34,217 nucleotides of DNA from Pseudomonadota bacterium (GTDB taxonomy: Bacteria > Pseudomonadota > Alphaproteobacteria > Sphingomonadales > Sphingomonadaceae), in NCBI GenBank assembly GCA_016781555.1, contig JADDQD010000249.1, forward strand, positions 23,105 to 57,321, given 5' to 3'. This document shows, in pieces, positions 14,843-23,182 of the stretch. The position numbers and the translations under genes were made by a program. A model generated the notes under the pieces. That model was not told the DNA's origin. It searched no databases and saw only the letters and a program-made list of their open reading frames with translations. Position 1 is the first letter of the stretch; each line of letters starts with the position of its first letter.

Positions 14843-16156
14843 GTGGCGTGGGATTTTGAGACAGAGCCCGAGTTTGCCGAGAAGCTCGAGTGGATGGACC
14901 AGTTCGTCGCCGAAAAGGTGGAGCCGCTTTCATTGCTCGGGATCCACCCGTCGGACGCCAAGAATCCAAGGCGCAACCAGCTCGTTCGCCCCCTCCAGGA
15001 AGCGGTAAAAGCACGAGGCCTGTGGGCGAGCCACCTCGGGCCTGAGCTGGGCGGTCAGGGCTACGGCCAGGTGAAGCTCGGCCTCATGAACGAGATCCTC
15101 GGACGGTCGAGCTTTGCGCCGTCCGTGTTCGGCTGCCAGGCTCCCGACACCGGGAATGCGGAGATCATCGCCCACTATGGAACCGAGGAGCAGAAGAAGC
15201 GGTATCTCGCGCCGTTGCTCAACAACGAGATGGTTTCCGCCTTCTCGATGACCGAGCCGCAGGGCGGATCGGATCCGCTGCTCTTCACCACCTCGGCGGT
15301 GCTTGACGGGGACGAGTGGGTGATCAAGGGCGAGAAGTGGTTCTCGACCAACGCCAAATGGTCGGAATTCCTGATCGTGATGGCGGTTACCGATCCTGAG
15401 GCGCCGCCTTACCAGCGGATGTCGATGTTCATTGTCCCGACCGACACTCCCGGCGTCGAGATCTTGCGAAACGTCGCGGTCTACGGCCAAGCCGAGGGCA
15501 GCGAAGGCTATGTCCGCTATACGGACGCCCGCGTACCCAAGGACCACCTGCTCGGCGAGCGCGGAGGAGCCTTCGTCATTTCGCAGACCCGGCTCGGCGG
15601 TGGCCGCATCCACCATGCCATGCGCACCGTCGGCGCCTGCAAGCGGGCGCTCGACCTGATGTGCCGACGGGCGGTCAGTCGCAAGACCCGCGACGGCGTG
15701 ATCGCCGACAAACAGGCGGTCCAGATGCAGATTGCCGACAGCTACATCGAGCTCGAGCAGTTCCGACTGTTTGTGCTGAAAACGGCTTGGATGATCGACA
15801 AGCACAAGGACTACAAGAAGGTCCGAAAAGACATTGCGGCGATCAAGGCGCTGATGCCGAAGGTCTATCACGACATCGCCGCGCGCGCGCTCCATATTCA
15901 CGGCTCACTCGGCGTTTCTGCGGAAATGCCGTTCGCCGGGCAGGTGATTGGCGCATTCGTTATGGGTATCGCGGACGGGCCGACCGAGGTCCACAAGGTG
16001 ACCGTCGCCCGCCAGCACCTGCGTGCCTATAATGACGTCGAAGATCCGATTTTCCCCGAATATTCTATTCCTTCCCTCCGCGCTGCGGCGCTCGAGCGCT
16101 ACGGGGATCCGACCGACACGCTGGTGACGATAGCAGAGGCAGCGGAAGCGGCCTGA
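14843..16156 (+). CDS. Acyl-CoA dehydrogenase, ACAD10/ACAD11-like
   Basis: A 437-residue flavoprotein of the acyl-CoA dehydrogenase superfamily. The opening (FETEPEFAEKLEWM, NPRRNQLVRPLQEAV, GLWASHLGPELGGQGYGQVK) and the FAD-binding FSMTEPQGGSDPLLFTT are typical of the ACAD10/11-like branch. The catalytic Glu of medium-chain ACAD (in IYEGT) is replaced by Asp in GIADGPTEVHKV, as in that branch. Human ACAD10/11 join such a domain to a kinase-like domain and remove 4-hydroxy groups; a stand-alone kinase-like protein lies at 27679. The start is GTG at 14843 (7 bases after GAGGAG); a TTG at 14840 is possible. It lies between the TesB and transporter genes. Confidence 0.9.
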   Translation: MAWDFETEPEFAEKLEWMDQFVAEKVEPLSLLGIHPSDAKNPRRNQLVRPLQEAVKARGLWASHLGPELGGQGYGQVKLGLMNEILGRSSFAPSVFGCQAPDTGNAEIIAHYGTEEQKKRYLAPLLNNEMVSAFSMTEPQGGSDPLLFTTSAVLDGDEWVIKGEKWFSTNAKWSEFLIVMAVTDPEAPPYQRMSMFIVPTDTPGVEILRNVAVYGQAEGSEGYVRYTDARVPKDHLLGERGGAFVISQTRLGGGRIHHAMRTVGACKRALDLMCRRAVSRKTRDGVIADKQAVQMQIADSYIELEQFRLFVLKTAWMIDKHKDYKKVRKDIAAIKALMPKVYHDIAARALHIHGSLGVSAEMPFAGQVIGAFVMGIADGPTEVHKVTVARQHLRAYNDVEDPIFPEYSIPSLRAAALERYGDPTDTLVTIAEAAEAA

Positions 16157-16206
16157 GGGCGGGCGCGTGGATCGGCAAAGCGCCAGGCGAAGCGGAGGTC
16201 TCGAGC

Positions 16207-17760
16207 ATGGCTGAAGCGAAAGTGCTGCCCCAAGCGCAAGCGTGGACGGCTGGAGAGGTTGCGAGAACCGAGGCCCTCCGGGCAGCCTCCGCCCCACCGC
16301 TCGGGATGGGGACTCGCCTGAGCTACGGCTTTGGCGTCATTGCCTTCGGCATTAAGAACAGCGCCTTCGGCAGCTATTTGCTGCTTTACTACAATCAGGT
16401 GCTGGGCGTGCCGGCGGCAATCGTCTCGACCGCCCTTGCCGCCACCTTGATCATAGATGCGCTGGTCGATCCGCTGCTCGGCCGCTGGTCCGACGTGACC
16501 CGGACTCGCTGGGGCCGGCGCCATCCCTTCATCTATGCGGCGGCGCTGCCGACCGCTTTGTTCTTCCTGCTTGCGTGGTGGCCCCCGTCCGGCATGACCA
16601 ACCTTCAGACCGGCGTTTGGATATTCGCGACGGCGGCGCTGACGCGCGTCTCGATCAGCGCTTTCGAGATCAACACGTCGTCCATGGTCCCCGAACTCAC
16701 GAACAACTATTCCGAGCGCACCGCATTGTTCTCGCTGCGTTACTGGTTCGGCTATGCCGGGGCGTACGGTTTCGCCGCCTTCTCCCTTGCCTTCTTCTTT
16801 GTGGAAACGCCGGAATATCCGCGCGGCCAACTCAATCCCCCCGGCTATGTCAGCTTCTCGATCGCTGGCGCTCTGCTGATCTTCCTTGCCATCCTGGTCT
16901 GCGGCCTCGGCACGCACAATCGGATCCCCTTCCTTCGGCAGGCGGACGCGCGCGGCGAGCGCACTTCCGTCGCGACACACCTGAAAGAGATGTTCGCTGC
17001 GTTCCGGAATCGCGGCTTCCTGGCGATCTTCGGCTTTGGAGTGTGCAAATATTCGGCCATCGGGCTCTACAGCGCGATGACGCTTTACTTCATGACCTAT
17101 CTGTTCCGGCTGAATTCAATGCAGCTCGCATTGCTCGTCTTCGACAGTCTCGTGGCAGCGACGCTCGCGGCGCCGCTTGCACCATATTTCTCACGCAAGC
17201 TCGGCAAGCGGGCGAGTTCAATGATCTTCGCGGTCCTTGGCATCGTCATCGGCCTCAGCCCATTGTTGCTCAGCCTGTTGGACATGTTTTTCCGCCCCGG
17301 GGATCCCCGGCTGGTGCCGACACTGTTCATCATCGGCGCAGTCTACGGTTCAATGGTCGCAGTGTCGCTGATCAACACTTCGGCAATGCTCGCCGACGTC
17401 GTCGACGACAGCGCTGTCGAGACTGGCCGTCACAGCGCCGCGACCTTCTTTTCGGCGAGCAGCTTCATGCAGCAATGCTCGACTGGAGTCGGGATTCTGC
17501 TCGCCGGCCTGATCCTCAGCTGGTCGGAATTTCCGGAGCGCGCCGATCCTGCCGCTGTTCCCGAGGCAGCGATCGACAGCCTGCTCATCCACTACATCCC
17601 GACGATTCTGGGTCTGTGGTCGATCGGCGCGCTGTTTCTGCTTTTCTATCCGATCGACCGCGCGCGGCACCAGCGGAACCTCGAGGTACTGCAGGCTCGT
17701 CAGGCGGAGGCGATGGGCGTTGCCGCAGTGGATGCGCCGACTGGAGCTCCGTTACCATGA
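16207..17760 (+). CDS. MFS transporter, GPH (glycoside-pentoside-hexuronide) cation symporter type
   Basis: A 517-residue integral membrane protein with about 12 hydrophobic segments. The first loop contains DALVDPLLGRWSDVTRTRWG followed by RRHPFIYAAALPTALFFL, the signature of MelB-like GPH symporters (D-P-x-x-G and R-W-G-R-R-x-P). This branch also occurs in steroid- and lipid-degradation loci of sphingomonads, so the substrate need not be a sugar. The N-terminus has about 35 polar residues and the C-terminus a 40-residue tail. GGAGG lies 8 bases before the ATG. It is in the plus-strand series, 50 bp after the ACAD gene. Confidence 0.88.
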   Translation: MAEAKVLPQAQAWTAGEVARTEALRAASAPPLGMGTRLSYGFGVIAFGIKNSAFGSYLLLYYNQVLGVPAAIVSTALAATLIIDALVDPLLGRWSDVTRTRWGRRHPFIYAAALPTALFFLLAWWPPSGMTNLQTGVWIFATAALTRVSISAFEINTSSMVPELTNNYSERTALFSLRYWFGYAGAYGFAAFSLAFFFVETPEYPRGQLNPPGYVSFSIAGALLIFLAILVCGLGTHNRIPFLRQADARGERTSVATHLKEMFAAFRNRGFLAIFGFGVCKYSAIGLYSAMTLYFMTYLFRLNSMQLALLVFDSLVAATLAAPLAPYFSRKLGKRASSMIFAVLGIVIGLSPLLLSLLDMFFRPGDPRLVPTLFIIGAVYGSMVAVSLINTSAMLADVVDDSAVETGRHSAATFFSASSFMQQCSTGVGILLAGLILSWSEFPERADPAAVPEAAIDSLLIHYIPTILGLWSIGALFLLFYPIDRARHQRNLEVLQARQAEAMGVAAVDAPTGAPLP

Positions 17761-17803
17761 CGCGCCATGAAGGATGCAGCAGGTTCCACTTTGGAAGCTG
17801 GGC

Positions 17804-18958
17804 ATGACCATCCGTGACAGGGCGTACATAGCGGGCGCGTTCGAACACCCGACGCGCCACGCCCCCGACAAGTCGACGCCGCAGCTTCATGCCGAGTGCG
17901 CGGCAGGGGCTCTCGCGGATTCGGGGCTGAGCCTTTCCGATGTCGACGGCTATTTCTGCGCCGGGGACGCGCCCGGGTTCGGCGGGATGTCGATGATCGA
18001 CTATCTCGGCCTCAACGTGCGGCACGTTGATTCCACCGAAACCGGCGGCTCGTCCTACATCCTCCATGTGTCGCACGCAGCGCAGGCGATCGCCGCCGGC
18101 AAATGTTCGGTCGCTCTGATCACGCTTGCGGGCCGTCCTCGCTCCGAGCCATTCGGACGCACGCCGGGCACGGCTCCTGAAGCTCCGTTCGAGAGTTGGT
18201 GCGGCGTGACAACGCACAACAGCTACGGCATGTGTGCGGCGCGCCACTCCCATGAATATGGTACGCGCCCTGAGCAGCTCGCCTGGATCAAGGTCGCGGC
18301 TTCGACGCACGCCCAGCACAACCCCCATGCAATGCTGCGCGACCTGGTGACGGTCGAGGATGTGCTCGCCTCGCCCATGATCTCGGACCCGCTGCGGCGG
18401 CTGGACTGCTGTGTGGTTTCGGATGGGGGAGGAGCGCTGCTGGTCGTCGCTCCCGAAGTCGCGAAGTCCCTGGATCGGCCGTTGGTGTCTGTTCGCGGGG
18501 CGGGCGAGGCTGTGAAGGGGCCGATGGGCGGCCGTAATCTCGACCTCACCACATCGGCTGCGGCTCGCTCCGGACCCGCCGCCTTTGAGGAAGCTGGCGT
18601 GTCGCCGTCTGACATCAAATATGCCTCCATCTACGACAGTTTCACGATCACCGTGCTCATCCAGCTCGAAGACCTCGGATTTTGCGCAAAAGGCGAGGGC
18701 GGGCGCTTCGTTGCTGACGGAAACCTGATCTCCGGCGCCGGACGGCTTCCGTTCAACACGGACGGCGGCGGCCTCTGCAACAATCATCCCACCAATCGCG
18801 GCGGCATCACCAAGGTTATCGAGGCGGTCCGGCAGCTTCGAGGGGAGGCTCACCCCGCGGTGCAGGTTGCGAACTGCGACCTCGCCCTTGCCACCGGCAT
18901 TGGCGGGTCGCTCGGAACCCGACACGGCGCCGCCACTTTGATCCTGGAAAGACAGTGA
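17804..18958 (+). CDS. Thiolase-superfamily protein lacking the nucleophilic Cys (SCP-x/Ltp2-like, candidate aldolase)
   Basis: A 384-residue thiolase-fold protein starting MTIRDRAYIAGAFEHP. Where a true thiolase has its nucleophilic Cys (C-A-S-G) the sequence reads STETGGSSYILHVSHA, so that Cys is absent. The second half has IYDSFTITVLIQLEDLGFC and PFNTDGGGLCNNHPTNRGG, typical of the lipid-transfer-protein/Ltp2 group. Actinobacterial Ltp2 with a DUF35 partner is a retro-aldolase acting on steroid side chains. The next gene here is a DUF35 protein, overlapping by one base. An upstream ATG at 17774 is less likely because family members start near MTIRDR. The substrate is unknown. Confidence 0.88.
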   Translation: MTIRDRAYIAGAFEHPTRHAPDKSTPQLHAECAAGALADSGLSLSDVDGYFCAGDAPGFGGMSMIDYLGLNVRHVDSTETGGSSYILHVSHAAQAIAAGKCSVALITLAGRPRSEPFGRTPGTAPEAPFESWCGVTTHNSYGMCAARHSHEYGTRPEQLAWIKVAASTHAQHNPHAMLRDLVTVEDVLASPMISDPLRRLDCCVVSDGGGALLVVAPEVAKSLDRPLVSVRGAGEAVKGPMGGRNLDLTTSAAARSGPAAFEEAGVSPSDIKYASIYDSFTITVLIQLEDLGFCAKGEGGRFVADGNLISGAGRLPFNTDGGGLCNNHPTNRGGITKVIEAVRQLRGEAHPAVQVANCDLALATGIGGSLGTRHGAATLILERQ

Positions 18959-19362
18959 TGACTGACAGCAGTTCCCGAAAGCCGCCCTCGCCGGCACCCA
19001 CGCCCGAGAACGAGCCTTTCTGGGCAGCGGCAGCGGAAGGAACTTTGCTCATCAAGCGCTGCCGTTCCTGCGGCAACGCGCATTATTATCCGCGGGCGAT
19101 CTGCCCCTACTGCTTTTCCACCGACACGGCTTGGCAAGCATCGAAGGGCGAGGGCGAGATCTACAGCGTGTCGGTGATGCGTCGGGGAGCGAATGCGCCG
19201 TATGCGCTCGCTTATGTGACATTGGACGAGGGGCCCAGCATGCTCACCAACATCACCGGCTGCGATTTCGATGCCTTGCGTATCGGTCAGCGAGTCGCGG
19301 TCCGCTTCCTATCCACGGATGCGGGGCCTCCCCTACCCATGTTTGCGCCGATTGGAGATTGA
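18958..19362 (+). CDS. Zn-ribbon/OB-fold acyl-CoA binding protein (DUF35/DUF35_N)
   Basis: A 134-residue protein. A rubredoxin-like zinc ribbon has Cys35, Cys38, Cys49 and Cys52 (RCRSCGNAHYYPRAICPYC), followed by an OB-fold from about residue 60 with GEGEIYSVSVMRRG and PYALAYVTLDEGP. DUF35 proteins form complexes with thiolase-fold enzymes and contact the CoA thioester. The gene overlaps the stop codon of the thiolase-like gene (TGATG), so they are translationally coupled and very likely one complex. The ATG at 18958 is used; a GTG just upstream adds one residue. Confidence 0.92.
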   Translation: MTDSSSRKPPSPAPTPENEPFWAAAAEGTLLIKRCRSCGNAHYYPRAICPYCFSTDTAWQASKGEGEIYSVSVMRRGANAPYALAYVTLDEGPSMLTNITGCDFDALRIGQRVAVRFLSTDAGPPLPMFAPIGD

Positions 19363-19363
19363 T

Positions 19364-20572
19364 ATGGCAACCGCCCTGGACACCCCAACCGAAAAGCCGC
19401 TCGACGCCTTCCGTGAAGAGGCGCGCGCCTGGCTCGAAACGAATTTCCCGAAGTCCCTCGAGGGGAAGGAGAACGCTTTCCTGAGCATCGACGCGCCAGC
19501 TCAGACGTCGCCGGACTATCTGGCGTGGAAGCAGGCGATGGCCGACAAAGGCTGGGGCGTGCCGACCTGGCCGAAGCAATATGGCGGCGGCAGTCTCAGC
19601 CGCGCCGAAGCCAGAATGCTCGCCGAAGAAATGGCGCGGATCGGCGCCTGGAACCCGATCGGCGGCATGGGCGTGATGATGTTCGGCCCGACGCTTCTTG
19701 AATATGGCAGCGAGGAGCAGAAGCAGCGGCACATTCCGCCCATCGCACGCGGCGAAATTCGATGGTGCCAGGGCTATTCCGAACCGGGCGCGGGATCGGA
19801 CCTCGCCGCGCTGCAAACGCGCGCAGAGGACAAAGGCGATCACTTCCTTGTCAACGGCCAGAAGACCTGGACCAGCGGCGGTCAATGGGCCGACTGGTGC
19901 TTTGCGCTGGTGCGTACCGACTCCACCCGCAAGCACGAGGGCATTAGCTTTCTCCTCATCGACATGAAGTCGCCCGGGGTGGATGTGCGGCCGATCCGGC
20001 TGATCTCCGGCAGTTCCCCTTTCTGCGAGACCTTCTTCACCGATGTCGAAGTGCCGAAGGAGAATCTCGTCGGCCCGCTGGGCGGCGGCTGGACGATCGG
20101 CAAGCGGCTGCTCCAGCACGAGCGGACCAACCTCTCCGGCGGGGGCCGTCTTGCTGCGGCGATGGGACGCTCGCTGGTGGACATCGCCAAGCATTATGTC
20201 GGTACGGACAACGAGGGCCGGATCGCCGATGCTGACCTGAGGCAGCGGATCATCCGCTATGAGATGGAGATGCGCGCCTTCACCATGACCGCGCGCCGCG
20301 TCATGGAGGAGGCCAAAGGCGGAGGTGTCTCGACCGCGAGTTCGATCCTCAAGAATGTCGGCGCGAAACTGACCCAGGAGCGGGCCGAACTCACGATCGA
20401 AATCATGGGAATGAGCGGCCTTGGGTGGGAAGGCGAAATGTTCAGCGAAAGCGAACTCAGCGCCACGCGCAGCTGGCTGTGGGGCAAGGCAGTGACGATT
20501 TACGGCGGTTCGACCGAGATCCAGAACAACGTCATCGCCAAGCGCATCCTTGGCATGCTCGATCACCAATAA
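19364..20572 (+). CDS. Acyl-CoA dehydrogenase, large-subunit type of a putative heteromeric pair
   Basis: A 402-residue ACAD that oxidises an acyl-CoA to the enoyl-CoA with FAD. Seen: GWGVPTWPKQYGGGSLS (N-terminal domain), QGYSEPGAGSDLAALQT (FAD/substrate strand), GQKTWTSGGQWADWC and the C-terminal VTIYGGSTEIQNNVIAKRI. At the MCAD catalytic Glu position the residue is Gly (YGGS in place of YEGT). In FadE-type heterotetramers one subunit carries the base elsewhere, so this is a family feature. The ATG has GGAG 7 bases upstream and lies one base after the DUF35 stop. The longer frame from 19271 overlaps the previous gene and is rejected. The next ACAD begins 27 bp downstream. Confidence 0.93.
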   Translation: MATALDTPTEKPLDAFREEARAWLETNFPKSLEGKENAFLSIDAPAQTSPDYLAWKQAMADKGWGVPTWPKQYGGGSLSRAEARMLAEEMARIGAWNPIGGMGVMMFGPTLLEYGSEEQKQRHIPPIARGEIRWCQGYSEPGAGSDLAALQTRAEDKGDHFLVNGQKTWTSGGQWADWCFALVRTDSTRKHEGISFLLIDMKSPGVDVRPIRLISGSSPFCETFFTDVEVPKENLVGPLGGGWTIGKRLLQHERTNLSGGGRLAAAMGRSLVDIAKHYVGTDNEGRIADADLRQRIIRYEMEMRAFTMTARRVMEEAKGGGVSTASSILKNVGAKLTQERAELTIEIMGMSGLGWEGEMFSESELSATRSWLWGKAVTIYGGSTEIQNNVIAKRILGMLDHQ

Positions 20573-20599
20573 CTCCACTCGAAGAAGGAACGGCCCATA

Positions 20600-21715
20600 A
20601 TGGCGGCGCTCAACGACGAACAGATCATGCTTCGCGACATGGCCCGCGAGTGGGTGCAGAATGAAGCCCCGGTGAGCGCATTCCGGAAGGTGCGGGATTC
20701 CGGCACCAAGCTTGGTTATGACCCCGAGGCCTACGCTGCCATGGCCGCGATGGGCTGGGTCGGGATCGTCATTCCCGAAGCTTATGGCGGCTCCGATTTC
20801 GGCTATCTGAGCTTGGGTCTCGTCCTCGAGGAAACCGGCCGCACGCTGGTTGCAAGCCCTCTCGCCTCGAGCGGGCTGGCTGCTGCCAGCGCGCTCGTGC
20901 TTGGCGGAACCGAAAGCCAGAAGCAGGCGTGGCTGTCAGGGATTGCCTCTGGCGAGGTGGTGGCCGGCTTGGCCGTCGACGAGGGGCCGCGCCACGAGCC
21001 GACCAAGATCGAGACACGCGCCGAGCGGAGCCAGGACGGCTGGCGGATCAGCGGAACCAAGTCCTTCGTTGCCGAGGGCGATGGCGCGAGCTTGTTCATT
21101 GTCGCTGCCCGGACGGACGCGGGCGTGGGTCTCTTCCTGGTTCCCGGCGAGGTTGAAGGCCTGACTCGCGCTACGCGCAGGATGGCCGACTCACGAAGCC
21201 ATGCCGACATACGCTTGGCGGGGGTCCAGCTGGGCGAAGAAGCACTTCTCGGGAGCGAGGATGGGGCGGCGCTCCTCGATCAGGTTTTGGACCGAGCGCG
21301 GGTCGGTACCGCGGCCGAGATGCTGGGCATGGCAGAACAGGCGTTCCAGACGACGCTCGACTTTCTGAAGAGCCGCGTCCAGTTCGGACAAACGCTCGCC
21401 ACCTTCCAGGCGCTGCAGCACCGGATGGCGAAGCTTTATACCGACATGGAGCTGATGCGCTCAGTCGTTGAAGCGGCGCTCGAGGCGGTAGATGCCGGGC
21501 GCTCGGACCTGCCGGTGCTTGCCTCGCTCGCGAAGGCCACCGCGAACGAGACGCTCCACCTGATGAGCCGGGAAATGATCCAGCTCCATGGCGGCATCGG
21601 CATGACCGACGAGCATGAGGCGGGCTTCTACATCAAGCGCGCGCGAGTTCTCGAAAACATGTGGGGGAATGCAAGCTTCCACCGCGAGCGCTTTGCGCGC
21701 CTCTCCGGCTTTTAG
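20600..21715 (+). CDS. Acyl-CoA dehydrogenase, small-subunit type of a putative heteromeric pair
   Basis: A 371-residue ACAD with three recognisable domains: helical N-terminus (DEQIMLRDMAREWVQNEAP), a mid-domain with WRISGTKSFVAEGDGA, and a C-terminal part with QFGQTLATFQALQHRMAKLY and QLHGGIGMTDEHEAG. At the MCAD catalytic-Glu position it reads ENMWGNASFH, with no acidic residue. The middle domain (AGLAVDEGPRHEPTKI) is divergent where others bind the adenine side of FAD. This divergent short type, next to a longer ACAD, is the pattern of alpha2beta2 dehydrogenases acting on steroid-derived CoA esters in actinobacteria. An AAGGAA ribosome site is present. Partnering with the 19364 gene is inference. 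Confidence 0.92.
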   Translation: MAALNDEQIMLRDMAREWVQNEAPVSAFRKVRDSGTKLGYDPEAYAAMAAMGWVGIVIPEAYGGSDFGYLSLGLVLEETGRTLVASPLASSGLAAASALVLGGTESQKQAWLSGIASGEVVAGLAVDEGPRHEPTKIETRAERSQDGWRISGTKSFVAEGDGASLFIVAARTDAGVGLFLVPGEVEGLTRATRRMADSRSHADIRLAGVQLGEEALLGSEDGAALLDQVLDRARVGTAAEMLGMAEQAFQTTLDFLKSRVQFGQTLATFQALQHRMAKLYTDMELMRSVVEAALEAVDAGRSDLPVLASLAKATANETLHLMSREMIQLHGGIGMTDEHEAGFYIKRARVLENMWGNASFHRERFARLSGF

Positions 21716-21721
21716 AAGGTT

Positions 21722-23014
21722 GTGGCGGACAGCCCGGCCGATGAAGCAGCAGTGCGGGCAGGCCGCGAGGCTGAGTTCGAGACTTTCGTTGAAGAGCACC
21801 TGAAGCGAAACTATCGGGCAAGCTTCGTCCACGGCATGCTGGGCCTGACCGGCTTCCGCCTGATTTACGCCCCCACAATCATCCCGGCCTACCTCCACCT
21901 TCTCACCGGCTCCGCGGCGATGGTGGGAATGGGCCAGGCGCTGCTCCAGCTTGGGGCGGTCCTCTCGCCGATCGTCGGCGCGGCGCGGATCGAGCATCGC
22001 CAGCGCATTCTTCCGTACGCGATCAGGGTCGGCACGTTGATGCGCGTCCAGATCCTCGGGCTGGCGCTGGCCGGCTGGTTTCTCGTCGGGCTGCCTCTCC
22101 TGGTCGCGACCATGACCTTCTTCTTCCTGCTCGGCATTTTCACGGGCACGCAGCGCGTTGCCTTTCAGATGCTGGTGGCGAAGGTCATTCCGATCAAGCG
22201 GCGGGGGCGGCTTCAAGCATGGCGCAACCTTACTGGCGGCCTGATTGCCGCCGCCCTCGCCTACGTCGCCGGTCGGTACTTCATCGAGGGCGATGTGCTT
22301 GGCAACGGCTATGCCACCACCTTCTTCCTTGCCTTCGTCCTGACGAGCCTGGGCCTCCTCGTCCTGCAGTTGCTGCTTGTTGAGCCCGAACTGCCGGAGG
22401 TTCGCGCGCAAATGCCGCTCGCCGAGCGGATGCGGGAATTTCCGCAGCTTCTTGCCGACCGCGACTTTCGCTGGTTCATGGTCGCTCAAGCCCTGACGGT
22501 GGCGGGACGCGCCGCCAGTCCCTTCTACATCCTTTATGCAGGCCAGCACCTGAAGCTCGACGGGAGCACCATCGGTCTCCTCTCCTTCGCCTTTCTCGGC
22601 GCCGATACGGTTTCCAACCTGCTGTGGGGCTATCTGGGCGATCGCTTTGGCTTCAGGCTGAGCTTCCTCACCGCGATCCTCGTCTGGATCGTTGCTGTCG
22701 TGACGCTCCTCTTCGCTGACACCCAGACCGGCTTCCTGATCAGCTTCATTGGCCTGGGAGCGGCGGCATCGGGATATATGATGAGCGCCATGACGATGGT
22801 GCTCGAATTCGGCTCGCGCGAAGATATTCCGATGCGGCTGGCACTGTCCGCCACCGTGGAGGGAGCCATTGCGGCTTCCGGGCCATTGGCCGCGGGGGTT
22901 TTAGCTGTAACGCTCGGATACAGCGCGCTGATCGTCGTCACGCTTGCGTTCCTCGCTTGCGCGTTCGTTGTCCTCCTGTTTCGGGTACGTGAGCCAAGGA
23001 CCCGCGCCAGCTAG
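21722..23014 (+). CDS. MFS transporter
   Basis: A 430-residue multispanning membrane protein with about 12 hydrophobic segments, in two halves joined by a charged loop (MPLAERMREFPQLLADRDFR). The initial 35 residues are acidic/polar. The second-half repeat has GADTVSNLLWGYLGDRFGFR, matching the MFS loop motif G-x-x-x-D-R-x-G. It starts at GTG 21722 with AAGG just upstream, 6 bp after the ACAD stop, and so belongs to the same transcript. Substrate and direction of transport are unknown. It is unlike the GPH-type transporter at 16207. Confidence 0.85.
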   Translation: MADSPADEAAVRAGREAEFETFVEEHLKRNYRASFVHGMLGLTGFRLIYAPTIIPAYLHLLTGSAAMVGMGQALLQLGAVLSPIVGAARIEHRQRILPYAIRVGTLMRVQILGLALAGWFLVGLPLLVATMTFFFLLGIFTGTQRVAFQMLVAKVIPIKRRGRLQAWRNLTGGLIAAALAYVAGRYFIEGDVLGNGYATTFFLAFVLTSLGLLVLQLLLVEPELPEVRAQMPLAERMREFPQLLADRDFRWFMVAQALTVAGRAASPFYILYAGQHLKLDGSTIGLLSFAFLGADTVSNLLWGYLGDRFGFRLSFLTAILVWIVAVVTLLFADTQTGFLISFIGLGAAASGYMMSAMTMVLEFGSREDIPMRLALSATVEGAIAASGPLAAGVLAVTLGYSALIVVTLAFLACAFVVLLFRVREPRTRAS

Positions 23015-23059
23015 GCCGCGCACGTAATCTCTGCAGCAAAAACCGTTGTCGATCAAAGA

Positions 23060-23082
23060 GCTTCGCGGCCCGGGCGCGAAGC
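23060..23082. terminator. Hairpin after the MFS gene, possible terminator without a U-tract
   Basis: GCTTCGCG (23060-23067) and CGCGAAGC (23075-23082) are perfect 8-bp arms around a 7-base loop. No T-run follows on the plus strand. It sits between the MFS stop and the receptor promoter, so it may end or attenuate the upstream transcript. Confidence 0.45.
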
Positions 23083-23093
23083 CCACTCAGTTC

Positions 23094-23122
23094 TTGACCC
23101 TCAGCACGAACTCCGGTTTATT
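23094..23122 (+). promoter_or_regulatory. Candidate sigma-70-type promoter for the TonB-dependent receptor
   Basis: TTGACC (23094-23099), a 17-base spacer and TTTATT (23117-23122) give five of six and four of six matches to the consensus boxes. Transcription would start near 23129, leaving a leader of about 55 bases before the receptor ATG. It suggests that the receptor can be expressed separately from the genes before it. Confidence 0.4.
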
Positions 23123-23182
23123 CGAATGCTTGGTATTGCAACGTGGACTTCAAAAGGAGCCGCCGCCGCCTGGGGAGGAATC

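Noticed and set aside
14930-15901. A 323-residue minus-strand open frame opposite the ACAD gene
   Set aside because: It lies entirely antisense to a well-supported ACAD and its translation has no family pattern; GC-rich DNA keeps such frames open by chance.
19253-20578. A 441-residue minus-strand frame opposite the 19364 ACAD
   Set aside because: It mirrors the codon pattern of the ACAD and shows no motifs.
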